Shown: piece by piece, positions 32,202 through 40,717 of the stretch | Layout: every line of letters begins with the position of its first letter | How positions within the stretch are numbered: the first letter of the stretch is position 1 | From: Leifsonia sp. AG29 | GTDB taxonomy: Bacteria > Actinomycetota > Actinomycetes > Actinomycetales > Microbacteriaceae | NCBI RefSeq assembly: GCF_009765225.1 | Contig: NZ_VMSF01000001.1 | Location: forward strand, 1 to 64,000 | Reading direction: 5' to 3' | DNA: 64,000 nt | The notes under the pieces: generated by a model | What the model saw: only the letters and a program-made list of their open reading frames with translations | Told to the model about the DNA's origin: nothing | The model's database searches: none | Position numbers and translations under genes: made by a program

Positions 32202-33041
32202 ATGACCATTGCAGCCAGCCGCACTGGAGCACGCCTCGGACGAGCCGTCGCAATGGTGGGCCTCATCGGTATGTTCGCGCTTTACGCGGTCCCGATGGCG
32301 TACGTCCTCATTTCGTCCGTCAAGTCCAATGTGGACATCACGAACTCTCCGCTTTCCCTGGTATTTCAACCCACACTGTCCGGATACCTATCGATCCTGA
32401 CCCCGGCGTTAGGTTCCGCGCTGTGGAACTCCGCCGTCATCACCGTTCTGGCCACGGCGAGCACGCTGATCTGCGCGGTGCCGCTGGCGTACGTTCTCGC
32501 ACGGGTTTCCGGTCGATGGACGGGAATCGTCATCGGTGTCCTGATCGCGCTGCAGATGGTTCCCGGGTCGATCGCGGTAATCCCGCTCTACAGCCTGCTG
32601 CCCGCGTTGGGGCTGATCGGCACACTGCTGGGAGTGGCGCTGTCGATCGCGGCGGCTACGCTGCCGTACGCGGTCCTGCTCCTGAGACCGTTCTATCTGG
32701 CCGTTCCGCGGGAGGTGGAAGAAGCCGCCCAGGTCGACGGCGCCGGTCCGCTTCGATCCTTCTTCTCCGTCACACTGCCGTTGGTGCGCAATGGCGTTCT
32801 GGTGGTGACGATCCTCGTCTTCATCGGGGCCTGGGGGGAGTTCTTGTTCGCCATTTCGTTCCTGAGCAGTGCCAGCCAGTACCCGCTGAGCGTTCTCCTC
32901 GTACAGCAGCAGGGTCAGTACGGGACCGACTACAACGCACTCATGGCCTTGTCGATCATCGGGTCGCTGCCCACTCTGTTGCTGTTCATCTTCGCCGCGC
33001 GTCGCCTGACGAGCGGACTAGCCCTCGGAGCCGGGAAATGA
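32202..33041 (+). CDS. Sugar ABC transporter permease (MalG/UgpE type)
   Basis: A 279-residue permease with six membrane segments and the EAA loop EEAAQVDGAGPLRSFFSVTL near residue 180. ATG 32202 follows the previous stop by one base, with GAGGACAGG as RBS. It pairs with the permease at 31220. The energising ATPase must be encoded elsewhere (MsiK type). Confidence 0.87.
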   Translation: MTIAASRTGARLGRAVAMVGLIGMFALYAVPMAYVLISSVKSNVDITNSPLSLVFQPTLSGYLSILTPALGSALWNSAVITVLATASTLICAVPLAYVLARVSGRWTGIVIGVLIALQMVPGSIAVIPLYSLLPALGLIGTLLGVALSIAAATLPYAVLLLRPFYLAVPREVEEAAQVDGAGPLRSFFSVTLPLVRNGVLVVTILVFIGAWGEFLFAISFLSSASQYPLSVLLVQQQGQYGTDYNALMALSIIGSLPTLLLFIFAARRLTSGLALGAGK

Positions 33042-33814
33042 CGGGTCTCGATCTGAAGGGCCAGAGGGTACTGCTCACTGGAGGTCTCGGTGCGCTCGGG
33101 TGGCAAGCGGCGGAGACATTGACCGCAGGAGGGGCGCGCGTCGTTATCAACGACGTCGTCGCGGAGGTGACCGTTCAGCGCGATCTCGAGGCCGTCGCGG
33201 GGTACGTCGAGGGTGATGCCGCCCACGAAGGGCATGCCGAAGCAATCCTGCATGAAGCGACGCGCTTGTTCGGAGCTCTCCCCACTGTGGTCTGCCTGCA
33301 CGCTGGCATTGTGACGTCGTCGCCCATCCTCGAGTACTCGCTCGAGCAGGTCGAGGAGGTCTGGCGTGCCAACACCCTGGCTGCATTCGCGTTGGCGCAG
33401 GTGGCCTGTCGGGCGTGGATCGATGCAGGACAGCAAGGCAACTTAGTCTTCACCACCTCGTGGGTCCAAGACATCCCGTGGCCGGGCATCGCCGCCTACT
33501 CCGCCTCGAAAGCAGCGATGAAGTCCATCGCCCGATCGTTTGCCCGCGAACTGGCCGGACAAGGAATCCGCGCCAATCTGATCGCTCCCGGGATCGTCGG
33601 CGCCGGCATGGCTTTGCACCAGTGGGAGACAGAGCCGGATTATCGTGCGCGCGCGCGAAAGGCAGTCCCTCTCGGACACCTGCAGACACCGCAGTCGTTC
33701 GCCGAGGCGCTCGCCTTTCTCGTTAGTGACTCGTCCGCCTACATGACGGGCGCGACCCTGCTCGTCGATGGCGGAGCAAGTTTGTATCCCATGGATGAGG
33801 AGGACCACCAATGA
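33038..33814 (+). CDS. SDR in the GH13/ManD operon
   Basis: A 258-residue SDR with TGGLGALG (14-21), an acidic VIND turn indicating NAD(H), LHAG in place of NNAG, TTSW and YSASK (Tyr-Lys pair). ATG overlaps both the permease stop and, at its own end, the GH13 start (ATGA each), so translation is coupled. In this context it may oxidise the sugar released by the glycosidase to an aldonate, the substrate type of the next dehydratase. That is inference. Confidence 0.85.
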   Translation: MTGLDLKGQRVLLTGGLGALGWQAAETLTAGGARVVINDVVAEVTVQRDLEAVAGYVEGDAAHEGHAEAILHEATRLFGALPTVVCLHAGIVTSSPILEYSLEQVEEVWRANTLAAFALAQVACRAWIDAGQQGNLVFTTSWVQDIPWPGIAAYSASKAAMKSIARSFARELAGQGIRANLIAPGIVGAGMALHQWETEPDYRARARKAVPLGHLQTPQSFAEALAFLVSDSSAYMTGATLLVDGGASLYPMDEEDHQ

Positions 33815-36117
33815 CCACCACGACGAGTACGCCCACCGTTCAGCGGATTGTCGAGAACGGGGAGATGGTTCTGTCCTCTGAGTTCTCCACGCTCGCGGTC
33901 CATGTATCGACAGCGACCGGTCTCCCCACGGCGCTCGCCCTAGCGGAAGATGGCGGCGCGGAAGTCGAGCTCGTCTCCTCCGCGATCCTCGTCACGGGAG
34001 GTATGGATCGGCGGGGGGCGCTGGGCAAGCTCGAATACGACGGTGCCCACTCGGATAGTGGCCTGGAAGTCGTGGGTGAGCCCACGTCGCGCCTGGTACG
34101 CGGCGGGCGCGTATTCAGCATCCCGGTCCGGCTCGCCGGGTGGGCGGGGGAGGTGCGGTACACCTTCCGTGCTGTCTCGCCGCGCGTGGAGTGGTCCTGG
34201 TCCTGGTGGCCCGCGGACGGCGCAGAGGACCTGCGGGAGTTCGTTCTGCACCTGAAAGTGAGAACCACCGCGAAGGATGAGTGGTCGATCGACATCCCGG
34301 GTGCCCCTCTGCGTGCCGATGCTCCTCTAAGCGCGGTCGGCGCCTCGACGCCTGTGGCGACTGTCGGCGGCTTGCGGGGATCCAGTGCCATGTTCGCGCT
34401 CACTCACGCCCCCTCTGCGGCGTCGGTCGTCCTCTGGCCGCGCTCCGTCGACGAGATCGGCTCTCTCAGGTTCGTCGTCGACGAGGATTCCGCGGGGGTG
34501 GAGTACGCGACTGGTGTGGCCGGCATAGCAGCAGTGGGCAACCGCCTGGACTTCGAGACCGTCGCGATCGATCTCGTCTTGGATTCGGATCCGTTGCGCA
34601 ACGCCTCGGGTTGGTATGGGCGGGCGGGTATCTCGACACCCCAGGACCGCCCTTCCTGGACGGCGGGCGCCACCATCTATGAAGCGCAGATCGGCACGTC
34701 GATCTTCGCAGGCGGCACGTGGACGTACTCTCCATATCCCGAGGCGCACGATCTTTTCGTCGATCTGCCTCGGATCCACGCTCTGGGTTTCGACACGATC
34801 CAGCTCATGCCTCGCCAGCCCTTCCCGAGCTACAACGTGATCGATTACGACGACATCGACACCAGTTACGGGGCGGAGGACGAGCTTCGACGCATTGTGG
34901 CCTGGTGTCACGAACACGGCATGCGGGTGATCCTCGACGTGCTGCTGCACGGCGTCATCGATAGGGAATCATTCCAGCAGGTGGTCGATGCGGTGAAGAG
35001 CGGCCCCTGGGCAGATCTTGTCGGATCGTCAGCGGACGAAATCCGTCAGCGCCATCTCACGGAGGAGCAGAAGTACGCCCTCTCTTGGAGTCGCCATATT
35101 CTGGATTTCGAGGCAGCTTGGTTCTCGGGATCAGCCGAGCGCCACCCTCTGGCCGACGAGCACCCAGAGTGGTTCTGCCGGGACGCGCGCGGCAACATCA
35201 TCGGTATCTACACCAAAGCCTTCGACATGTCGCACCCCGGCTGGCAGCGGTACTTTACCGAGAAGATGCTCGCGCTCGTGGATCGGCTCAACATCGACGG
35301 GTTCCGCTTTGACGCTCCGGGCTATAACGAGTTCCCCAACTGGTCCTCTCGGTCTGCGACGCGGCCGGGCCTGCAGACGCTCGGCGCCGTGGAATTGTTC
35401 GAGCACATGAGGGTGGCGCTCCACTCCCGGAATAGCGCACTCATGATGTACACCGAACCGAGCGGTCCGCTGTGGCGGCAGTCGATGGACATCAATTACA
35501 ACTATGACGAGTCCTGGCTTCTGGACTCGCTTGCCGGAACGGGAGGGGATCATCCCGCGAGTCGCGTCCGGACCGGGTCCGAATTGGCATTGTGGCTGCA
35601 CCGGCGCGATCGCGCGCTGCCCCCGGGATCGGTGACGGCTCACCACATCGACTCCCACGACACCTTCTGGTGGCCGCTGCCGGGCGAGAAATGGCGTCGT
35701 GAGCAATTCGGACTCACCGCCGCTCGCGGGTTCATGACGCTGTTTGCCCTGTCGGGAGGTCCGTACATGATGTTCGTCGGAGGAGAGATCGGCTTGGAGG
35801 ATGCGGTCGAGCAGGTCAACCGCTTGCGGCGTGAGCGTCCGGAGCTGGCGGCTGGTCAGCACCGTTTTGGAGTGCCCGCGGTGGGCGGCGACATCTTCTC
35901 CGTCAGCCATAGCTTGGCGGGGAAAGTCATGTCCACTCTGTTGGTCAATGCGTCGCACGCATCCGCGGTCGTCGAGGTCGGAATGAGTGAGGTTGGGCTA
36001 GGAGTGTGGTCCGATGCGCTCAGCGGGGATCGGTTCGAGAGTGCCGGGTCGTCCGCGCGGATGGAGTTCGGTCCGTTCCAAGCCCGGTTTCTCACTTTGG
36101 AGGCCGCGGCAGAATGA
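33811..36117 (+). CDS. GH13-like (alpha-amylase clan) glycosidase
   Basis: The 768-residue protein has an N-terminal beta domain (about 1-280) and a TIM barrel starting at TIYEAQIGTSIFAGG. GFRFDAP gives nucleophile Asp501, YTEPSG gives acid/base Glu549 and IDSHDTFWW gives Asp617. The barrel is followed by a beta domain. No signal peptide, so it acts in the cytoplasm on an imported glycoside. The subfamily is unfamiliar to me; the IYEAQIG entry and SHDTFWW segment are unlike standard amylases. A frameshifted paralogue is at 15078. Overlaps both neighbours by 4 bases. Confidence 0.82.
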   Translation: MTTTTSTPTVQRIVENGEMVLSSEFSTLAVHVSTATGLPTALALAEDGGAEVELVSSAILVTGGMDRRGALGKLEYDGAHSDSGLEVVGEPTSRLVRGGRVFSIPVRLAGWAGEVRYTFRAVSPRVEWSWSWWPADGAEDLREFVLHLKVRTTAKDEWSIDIPGAPLRADAPLSAVGASTPVATVGGLRGSSAMFALTHAPSAASVVLWPRSVDEIGSLRFVVDEDSAGVEYATGVAGIAAVGNRLDFETVAIDLVLDSDPLRNASGWYGRAGISTPQDRPSWTAGATIYEAQIGTSIFAGGTWTYSPYPEAHDLFVDLPRIHALGFDTIQLMPRQPFPSYNVIDYDDIDTSYGAEDELRRIVAWCHEHGMRVILDVLLHGVIDRESFQQVVDAVKSGPWADLVGSSADEIRQRHLTEEQKYALSWSRHILDFEAAWFSGSAERHPLADEHPEWFCRDARGNIIGIYTKAFDMSHPGWQRYFTEKMLALVDRLNIDGFRFDAPGYNEFPNWSSRSATRPGLQTLGAVELFEHMRVALHSRNSALMMYTEPSGPLWRQSMDINYNYDESWLLDSLAGTGGDHPASRVRTGSELALWLHRRDRALPPGSVTAHHIDSHDTFWWPLPGEKWRREQFGLTAARGFMTLFALSGGPYMMFVGGEIGLEDAVEQVNRLRRERPELAAGQHRFGVPAVGGDIFSVSHSLAGKVMSTLLVNASHASAVVEVGMSEVGLGVWSDALSGDRFESAGSSARMEFGPFQARFLTLEAAAE

Positions 36118-37331
36118 TCATTACCGATGCCGATGTCCACGTGACGGGCAGAGGCCGCAACTTTGTCACTCTCGTCGTGCGCACCGATGCAGGGGTCATC
36201 GGCCTGGGCGATGCGACGGTCAACGGCCGTGAACTCGCCGCCGCCTCTTACCTGCGCGATCATGTCGTCCCGCTGCTGGTCGGTCGTGATGCGTTCACCA
36301 TCGAAGACACCTGGCAGTACCTCTACCGCGGCGCCTACTGGCGGCGCGGGCCCATCACGATGGCCGCGATCGCTGCGGTCGATGTCGCCCTGTGGGACAT
36401 TAAGGCGAAAGCTGCCGGGATGCCGCTATACCAGTTGCTCGGAGGCGCCAGCCGAAGCCGGGTTCGTACGTACGGACACGCCAATGGACGGGACACGGTC
36501 GAGCTGCTCGAGTCGGTTCAGCAGAGGATCGACGAGGGTTTCACCGCTGTGCGAATCCAAGTCGGAATTCCGGGGCTAGATAAGACGTATGGCGTGGTTA
36601 GCGATCCAACTTCGACGGCGTATGAGCCCGCTAACGGTCATCATCGCCCCGAGGAGGAGCTCTGGGACACCGAGCGGTACCTTCTGAGCATTCCCGGTGT
36701 ATTTGCAGCGGTGCGGGAGCGATTCGGTGAGGATATTGCTCTGTTGCACGACGTGCATCATCGGCTCACGCCCACCGAAGCGTCTCGGCTTGCCCGTTCG
36801 CTGGAGCCGTACCATCCTTTCTGGATCGAGGACCCTAGTCCAGCAGAGAACACTCGCCTGTTCCGGCAACTCCGGCAGAGCACGACCGTGCCCATCGCCA
36901 CCGGCGAGATCTTCAACACGGTGTGGGATTACGGTGCCCTGATCGAAGAGCGGCTGATTGATTTCGCCCGCTCGTCGGTGACTCACGGCGGAGGCCTGAG
37001 CGCCATGAAGAAGTTGCTCGATTTCGCCTCCCTGTTCCAGGTTCGATCGGCCATTCACGGTCCCAGCGACATCTCTCCCGTTGGCTTCGCGGCGGCGCTC
37101 CATCTCGACGTTGCTATCCACAACTTCGGAATCCAGGAATTCATGGGCTACCCGTCGGAAGTCTTCGACCTGTTCTCCGTTGAGTACTCGTTCCGGGACG
37201 GCTACCTGCACGTGGGAGAATCGCCAGGTCTCGGCGTCGGCTTCGACGTTGCGGCGGCGAAAGCGAGCGAGTACAGATCGGCGTACCTCCCCGTGGCCCG
37301 ACTCGTTGACGGGACTATGCATGATTGGTGA
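36114..37331 (+). CDS. Mannonate dehydratase-family enolase (ManD/RspA type)
   Basis: The 405-residue enolase-superfamily protein has metal ligands Asp213 (LLHDVHHRL), Glu239 (WIEDP) and Glu265 (ATGEIF). The ManD signatures RTYGHANG and HGPSDISPV are also present. Family members dehydrate D-mannonate, some D-gluconate, to 2-keto-3-deoxygluconate. That product is the substrate of the KDG kinase encoded divergently, so a mannonate or gluconate dehydratase role is strongly implied. The ATG overlaps the glycosidase stop. Confidence 0.87.
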   Translation: MIITDADVHVTGRGRNFVTLVVRTDAGVIGLGDATVNGRELAAASYLRDHVVPLLVGRDAFTIEDTWQYLYRGAYWRRGPITMAAIAAVDVALWDIKAKAAGMPLYQLLGGASRSRVRTYGHANGRDTVELLESVQQRIDEGFTAVRIQVGIPGLDKTYGVVSDPTSTAYEPANGHHRPEEELWDTERYLLSIPGVFAAVRERFGEDIALLHDVHHRLTPTEASRLARSLEPYHPFWIEDPSPAENTRLFRQLRQSTTVPIATGEIFNTVWDYGALIEERLIDFARSSVTHGGGLSAMKKLLDFASLFQVRSAIHGPSDISPVGFAAALHLDVAIHNFGIQEFMGYPSEVFDLFSVEYSFRDGYLHVGESPGLGVGFDVAAAKASEYRSAYLPVARLVDGTMHDW

Positions 37332-37373
37332 GACAGCCTCGCCGGGCGGGTACGGTATGAGCGGAGGATCCAC

Positions 37374-38129
37374 ATGACGGCACCGAACCTCGGGCAAACG
37401 CTTGGAGCGCCTCCCCGTAAGTCCGACATTCTTGACGACTTGCAGGGGCAGATCCTTGAAGGTGCGCTCTATCCTGGTCAGCAGCTCCCGTCCGAACGGG
37501 AGTTGTGTCAGCGTTACGGGGTCAGTCGCCCGGTCATTCGCGAGGTGCTCGCGAGCATGGCCGAGGGCGGCTTCATCGCCGTGGTGCCCGGTCGGGGGTC
37601 CTACGTGCGTCCGCCCGCCCCTGACGAGTTGTCTCGGCCGATGGCGCGCGCCGCTGCGCGAGCGGGCACGACCGCTCGCGATCTGGTGGCGGCGCGTGTT
37701 GCGTTGGAGTGCGCCAGCGTCGAGCTGGCCGCGATGGCCGATGAGTCCGCTGTGGGAGCGATCGAGGAAGCGTTGCGCCGCCACAATGCTTCTGTGTCCT
37801 TGGAGGCCCAGGCGCGCACGGACCTGGAGTTTCATCAAGCGATCACGGCGGCGTCCGGCAATCCGGTTCTGTTGCTGATGTTCGGTGCCATCAGCGAACA
37901 GATCTACCAATTGATGCTTCGCAGCCACAGTGATGGCAGGGTGCATGAGGTCGGCGATCCTCTCCACGAGACCATCGTCGAGGCGATCAAGAACCGGGAT
38001 CCGCAGCATGCGGCGCTCGTCATGAAACAGCACCTCCTGCTAGCCCTGGAGTTGTACGGCGACGATCTCGATCGAAGCCTCTTCGACGTGTTGACCGCCC
38101 GGGGTCTCCCGAGACCGGCGGGTGCTTAG
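37374..38129 (+). CDS. GntR-family (FCD/FadR subfamily) regulator of the sugar-acid regulon
   Basis: A 251-residue regulator with winged helix SERELCQRYGVSRPVIREVL (about 40-60) and an FCD domain. Its metal-type ligands are kept (DLEFHQAI, LHETIVEAI, and a later His). RBS GGAGG. Last gene of the importer operon. FCD regulators with FadR-like recognition bind TGGT-N3-ACCA; five such sites lie in front of sugar-acid genes here, making this the likely regulator, with a KDG-pathway intermediate as effector. Confidence 0.87.
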   Translation: MTAPNLGQTLGAPPRKSDILDDLQGQILEGALYPGQQLPSERELCQRYGVSRPVIREVLASMAEGGFIAVVPGRGSYVRPPAPDELSRPMARAAARAGTTARDLVAARVALECASVELAAMADESAVGAIEEALRRHNASVSLEAQARTDLEFHQAITAASGNPVLLLMFGAISEQIYQLMLRSHSDGRVHEVGDPLHETIVEAIKNRDPQHAALVMKQHLLLALELYGDDLDRSLFDVLTARGLPRPAGA

Positions 38130-38254
38130 AAGATCCCTGGCAGCGCCGGCGTGCAGTTGTCATAGTGTGCACATTTGAGAGCTCCACTGGACGCAACGTC
38201 TCGGCTCGTCTGCCGGGCGACGATAGCGGCTGCCCCAGTCGATAGCGTGGCCGG

Positions 38255-39010
38255 ATGAGCACCCCGAGCACTGACACGCGCTCGTCTCGGCTCGCGGGCA
38301 AGGTCTGCGTCGTCACCGGAGGCGGCTCCGGGATCGGCGCGGCGGTCGTGAGACGGTTTCGAGCCGAAGGAGCGGCCGTCGTGTCGTTCGATGTCGCGGA
38401 CGGTGTCGCCTCCGGGGCCGATGAGGCAGACCTGGTCGTGCGGTGCGATGTCACGGACGAGGACCAGGTGGTCGCGGCTTACGACGCGGTGATCGAGACG
38501 TTCGGGATGGTGAACGCGGTCGTGGCCAACGCCGGGATCGGCGACGAGGTGCCGCTCACCGAGATGTCGTTGGCGCGCTGGAATCGCCTGATCGGCGTCA
38601 ACCTGACCGGCGCATTCATCACCGCGAAGCACGCCATACCGCGGATGCCACCGGGAGGATCGCTGATCTTCCATGCATCGATGTCCGGGCTCGTCGCAAC
38701 CGCGAACGAGCCGGGCTATTGTGCGAGCAAAGCCGGAGTCATCGGACTCGCTCGTGCGATCGCCGTGGACTACGCACCGAGGCGCATCCGTTCGAACGCC
38801 GTGTGCCCCGGAGTGGTCGACACGCCGATGACGATCCGCCAGTTCGAGAATGCGCCGCAGTTCCGAGACCTGGTCGAGCAGCAGCATCCGCTCGGACGGT
38901 TCGCCGACCCCCGAGAGGTTGCCGCGGCCACCGCTTTCCTTGCCTCCGACGATTCCAGCTTCATGACCGGGGCCGTGCTGACCGTCGATGGCGGGTACAC
39001 GGCCCGGTGA
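38255..39010 (+). CDS. Short-chain dehydrogenase/reductase
   Basis: A 251-residue SDR with TGGGSGIG (21-28), Asp at the end of beta-2 (SFDVAD) indicating NAD(H), NAGIG, Ser and YCASK. C-terminal MTGAVLTVDGGYTA is complete. It is 125 bases after the FCD regulator and ends 6 bases before the convergent allophanate hydrolase gene. Membership of the upstream operon is possible. Substrate unknown. Confidence 0.85.
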   Translation: MSTPSTDTRSSRLAGKVCVVTGGGSGIGAAVVRRFRAEGAAVVSFDVADGVASGADEADLVVRCDVTDEDQVVAAYDAVIETFGMVNAVVANAGIGDEVPLTEMSLARWNRLIGVNLTGAFITAKHAIPRMPPGGSLIFHASMSGLVATANEPGYCASKAGVIGLARAIAVDYAPRRIRSNAVCPGVVDTPMTIRQFENAPQFRDLVEQQHPLGRFADPREVAAATAFLASDDSSFMTGAVLTVDGGYTAR

Positions 39011-39016
39011 GGGGCC

Positions 39017-40717
39017 TCAGACCAACGAGGCGAGGTAATCCCGCCACCCTCCGGTGGCCGTGATGTCGTGGGCACCCGTCAGAGCATCGGCGGTGCACCC
39101 GAAGCCGACGACCGACCTTCCGTCGGACAACCTCGTGGGCCCGAGCGTCATAGGCGCGGGAAGCGCTCCGAGAAGCGTTCCGAGGGCAGCGGTCGAGATG
39201 CGCCACAGCTCACCTGAGATCGAGGCGCCATCGCGAGCGGGCACGAGGCCGGGCTTCGGAGGGTCGGTCGCTAGCGCGAAGAGGCGGTACTCGGGCGCTG
39301 TCCGGATCTCGCCGAGGAAGCGCGCACCCGCATCGACGAGTTGACCGTTCAACGGTTGGCCACGCAGGTGGGCGCCGAAGACGGCGAGCTCCAGCCCGGG
39401 GTCACCGATCTCCGGCGAAGGGCGCGCTCCGACGAACGCGGAAGCGATGTCGACCACGACCTGGTCCTCGAAGGGTCGCCCCACGAAGGAGACGCCGAAA
39501 TCGCCGGATGCGCCGTCCGGCCCCAGCTGCCCGGCGGGCACCGCCACAGCGGAGAGGTCGAGCAGGTTGACGAAATTCGTGAACGTTCCCAGCCATGAGT
39601 TGGCCGCGACGGGTTCGGCGGCGACATCCTCAAGGGACGGGTGCCCGGGGGCTGTGGGCAGCATGAGCGCGTCGGCTCCGCGGAGCAGCTGCAGGGCCGC
39701 GGCCTTGACGCGGTCGAGTTCCTGCCGGTCGCGGACGTACTCCCAGCCGGCGACGTCTCGAGCCGAGCGGATGATCCCCGTAACCGTCGGGTCAAGCCCG
39801 GCGCCTCCTTCGACGTAGCCGCCGGCCGCGGTGTACCGTCCCGCCACGATCGCCCCGCCGTAAAGGAGCCGGGCGGCGTCGAGGAGCGGTTGGATGTCAA
39901 CGACCGTGACCTCGGCCAGGCGCGACAGCCGTTCCACCGACGCATCCCACGCTCGGTGCGCGTCAGGCGTCAAGGATTCCAGTCCGGCGGCCGCCGGAAT
40001 CGCTACCGCAGGCCGCGGTGGCGCCGCCAGGCGAAGCCCCGCTGGGGCCTCCCGGACGCCCGGGTCGATCCCGTCCGGTCCTCGCATCAGCGCGGTGGCG
40101 GCGACTGCGGTCTCGATGTCCCGCGCGAAAGCCGTGATCGTGTCGTACGGCCAGCAGGCCGGGGCCATGCCCGTGGTCGGGATCGTGCCGAGGGTCGGCT
40201 TGACGCCGATGATCGCGTTGAGGGCGGCCGGTACCCGACCGGAGCCGGCTGTGTCCGTTCCGAGCGCGATGTCGACGAGGCCGAGCGCGACCGCGACGGC
40301 GGAGCCCGAGCTTGACCCGCCTGAGACGAGCGTGGGCAAGCGGGAGCCGCGGACGGCGCCGTACGGGCTGCGTGTGCCGACCAGCCCCGTGGCGAATTGA
40401 TCCATGTTGGTCTTGCCGACGACGACGGCACCGGCAGCCGTGAGCCGCGCGACGGCCGTCGCATCGGCGGAGGGAACCCGGGCGGCGGCGGGGAGGCCGA
40501 GCGTGGTGGGCAACCCGGCCACGTCGATGTTGTCTTTCACTGCCAGAGTCAGGCCCCGGAGCGGCAGGTTCGCCCCGGCTTCACCGGCCTCGTCGACGAG
40601 GTCGGCGGCGGCTTCGGCCTCGTCGCGTGTGCGCAAGGTCGTCCACACCTCGGGACGCCCCGAGCGTTCGATCGCTTCGTACGCGCGCCGGACGCTCCTT
40701 CTCGCCGAGACCGTCAT
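39017..40717 (-). CDS. atzF: Allophanate hydrolase (AtzF type)
   Basis: The 566-residue protein starts at ATG 40717. The amidase-signature domain has catalytic Lys61 (AVKDNIDVAG), cis-Ser136 (GGSSSGSA) and nucleophile Ser159 (TDTAGSGR). The C-terminal 120 residues (ELAVFGAHLRGQPLNGQLVD to GGWRDYLASL) form the allophanate-hydrolase C domain. It converts allophanate to ammonia and CO2. No urea carboxylase is nearby, so allophanate must come from another ureido compound. Last gene of the long operon; overlaps the PucR stop by 4 bases. Confidence 0.87.
   Translation of the reverse strand: MTVSARRSVRRAYEAIERSGRPEVWTTLRTRDEAEAAADLVDEAGEAGANLPLRGLTLAVKDNIDVAGLPTTLGLPAAARVPSADATAVARLTAAGAVVVGKTNMDQFATGLVGTRSPYGAVRGSRLPTLVSGGSSSGSAVAVALGLVDIALGTDTAGSGRVPAALNAIIGVKPTLGTIPTTGMAPACWPYDTITAFARDIETAVAATALMRGPDGIDPGVREAPAGLRLAAPPRPAVAIPAAAGLESLTPDAHRAWDASVERLSRLAEVTVVDIQPLLDAARLLYGGAIVAGRYTAAGGYVEGGAGLDPTVTGIIRSARDVAGWEYVRDRQELDRVKAAALQLLRGADALMLPTAPGHPSLEDVAAEPVAANSWLGTFTNFVNLLDLSAVAVPAGQLGPDGASGDFGVSFVGRPFEDQVVVDIASAFVGARPSPEIGDPGLELAVFGAHLRGQPLNGQLVDAGARFLGEIRTAPEYRLFALATDPPKPGLVPARDGASISGELWRISTAALGTLLGALPAPMTLGPTRLSDGRSVVGFGCTADALTGAHDITATGGWRDYLASLV

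Noticed and set aside
36576-38033. 485-codon minus-strand frame opposite ManD and the FCD regulator
   Set aside because: Spans two well-supported genes on the other strand and shows no protein-family features.
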